Positions 4,844 to 5,008 of a stretch of 5,008 nucleotides of DNA are shown piece by piece. Where the stretch lies: assembly GCA_927911695.1 (NCBI GenBank), contig CAKMQO010000172.1, forward strand, positions 1-5,008, given 5' to 3'. Position 1 is the first letter of the stretch. Each line of letters begins with the position of its first letter. The notes beneath the pieces are model-generated. The model saw only the letters and a program-made list of their open reading frames with translations, was not told where the DNA came from and did not search any database. Source of the DNA: an uncultured Gemella sp. (GTDB lineage: Bacteria; Bacillota; Bacilli; Staphylococcales; Gemellaceae). A program made the translations under genes and the position numbers.

Positions 4844-5008
4844 ATCTAAGTAATTTTTATTTAATTTAAATTGATAGATAATATATTATGACATAGAATA
4901 TTAGGTATAATGAACGGTAGTTAACAATATTTATTGATAAACATTCTCAATAATTACATAAAAAAATCAAAATTTTAAAAAAGATTATATTAAAAGAGTC
5001 TAGCTTTA
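4844..5008. other. AT-rich 3' tail without a visible gene
   Basis: No open frame of gene-like quality is seen on either strand. A perfect TATAAT (4906-4911) could be a -10 for a gene beyond the window, but no good -35 lies 16-18 bases before it; ATGACA (4888-4893) is only 12 bases away. I therefore do not call a promoter. Confidence 0.4.

Noticed and set aside
4888..4911. Promoter ATGACA with TATAAT in the 3' tail
   Set aside because: The spacer is only 12 bases, and in DNA this AT-rich a lone TATAAT is expected by chance.
1..5008. CRISPR array, tRNA, rRNA, insertion sequence or phage genes
   Set aside because: No regularly spaced repeats, cloverleaf-like segments, transposase motifs or terminal inverted repeats of an insertion sequence were seen on either strand.

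Overview
The window is strongly AT-rich DNA from a Gram-positive bacterium of the Bacillota. The organism has a SecDF/SecF-type translocase component, a YSIRK-type signal peptide and an LPXTG-anchored surface protein. That combination and the base composition fit Gemella best, with a streptococcus-like relative as the alternative. The genus is an inference from style, not from a database match. All genes lie on the + strand.

Layout: (1) 1-302 is the C-terminal end of a SecF (or SecDF) membrane subunit, closed by a good intrinsic terminator (311-353). (2) 465-1777 is one GT4-type glycosyltransferase of about 437 residues, split in two by a single missing A near 864-867. It has a strong Shine-Dalgarno sequence. 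(3) 1778-2003 is an intergenic region with an inverted repeat and a well-formed extended -10 promoter (TTGATT-N17-TATAAT, with TGA before the -10). (4) 2004-4723 is one large LPXTG surface protein of about 906 residues. It has a YSIRK-like signal peptide, a long N-terminal region of unrecognised fold, MucBP-like C-terminal modules, a short SEKGEPEV repeat and an LPNTG anchor. It is split into four reading-frame pieces by three single-base indels (about 2597, 3122-3135 and 3833-3836). (5) 4724-5008 holds an intrinsic terminator (4810-4843) and an AT-rich tail with no gene.

Functionally the window is an export-and-surface neighbourhood: a Sec translocase part, a cytoplasmic glycosyltransferase that could modify a surface glycopolymer or glycoprotein, and a sortase-anchored adhesin-like protein with its own promoter.

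The main result is that the open frames between 465 and 4723 are not six small genes. They are two genes carrying four one-base indels, and each indel can be placed in or beside a run of A. Restoring one A at three sites and removing one A at the fourth gives two continuous proteins. The cause could be homopolymer sequencing error, gene decay or on/off phase variation. Sequence alone does not decide, but the number and type of events favour sequencing error.
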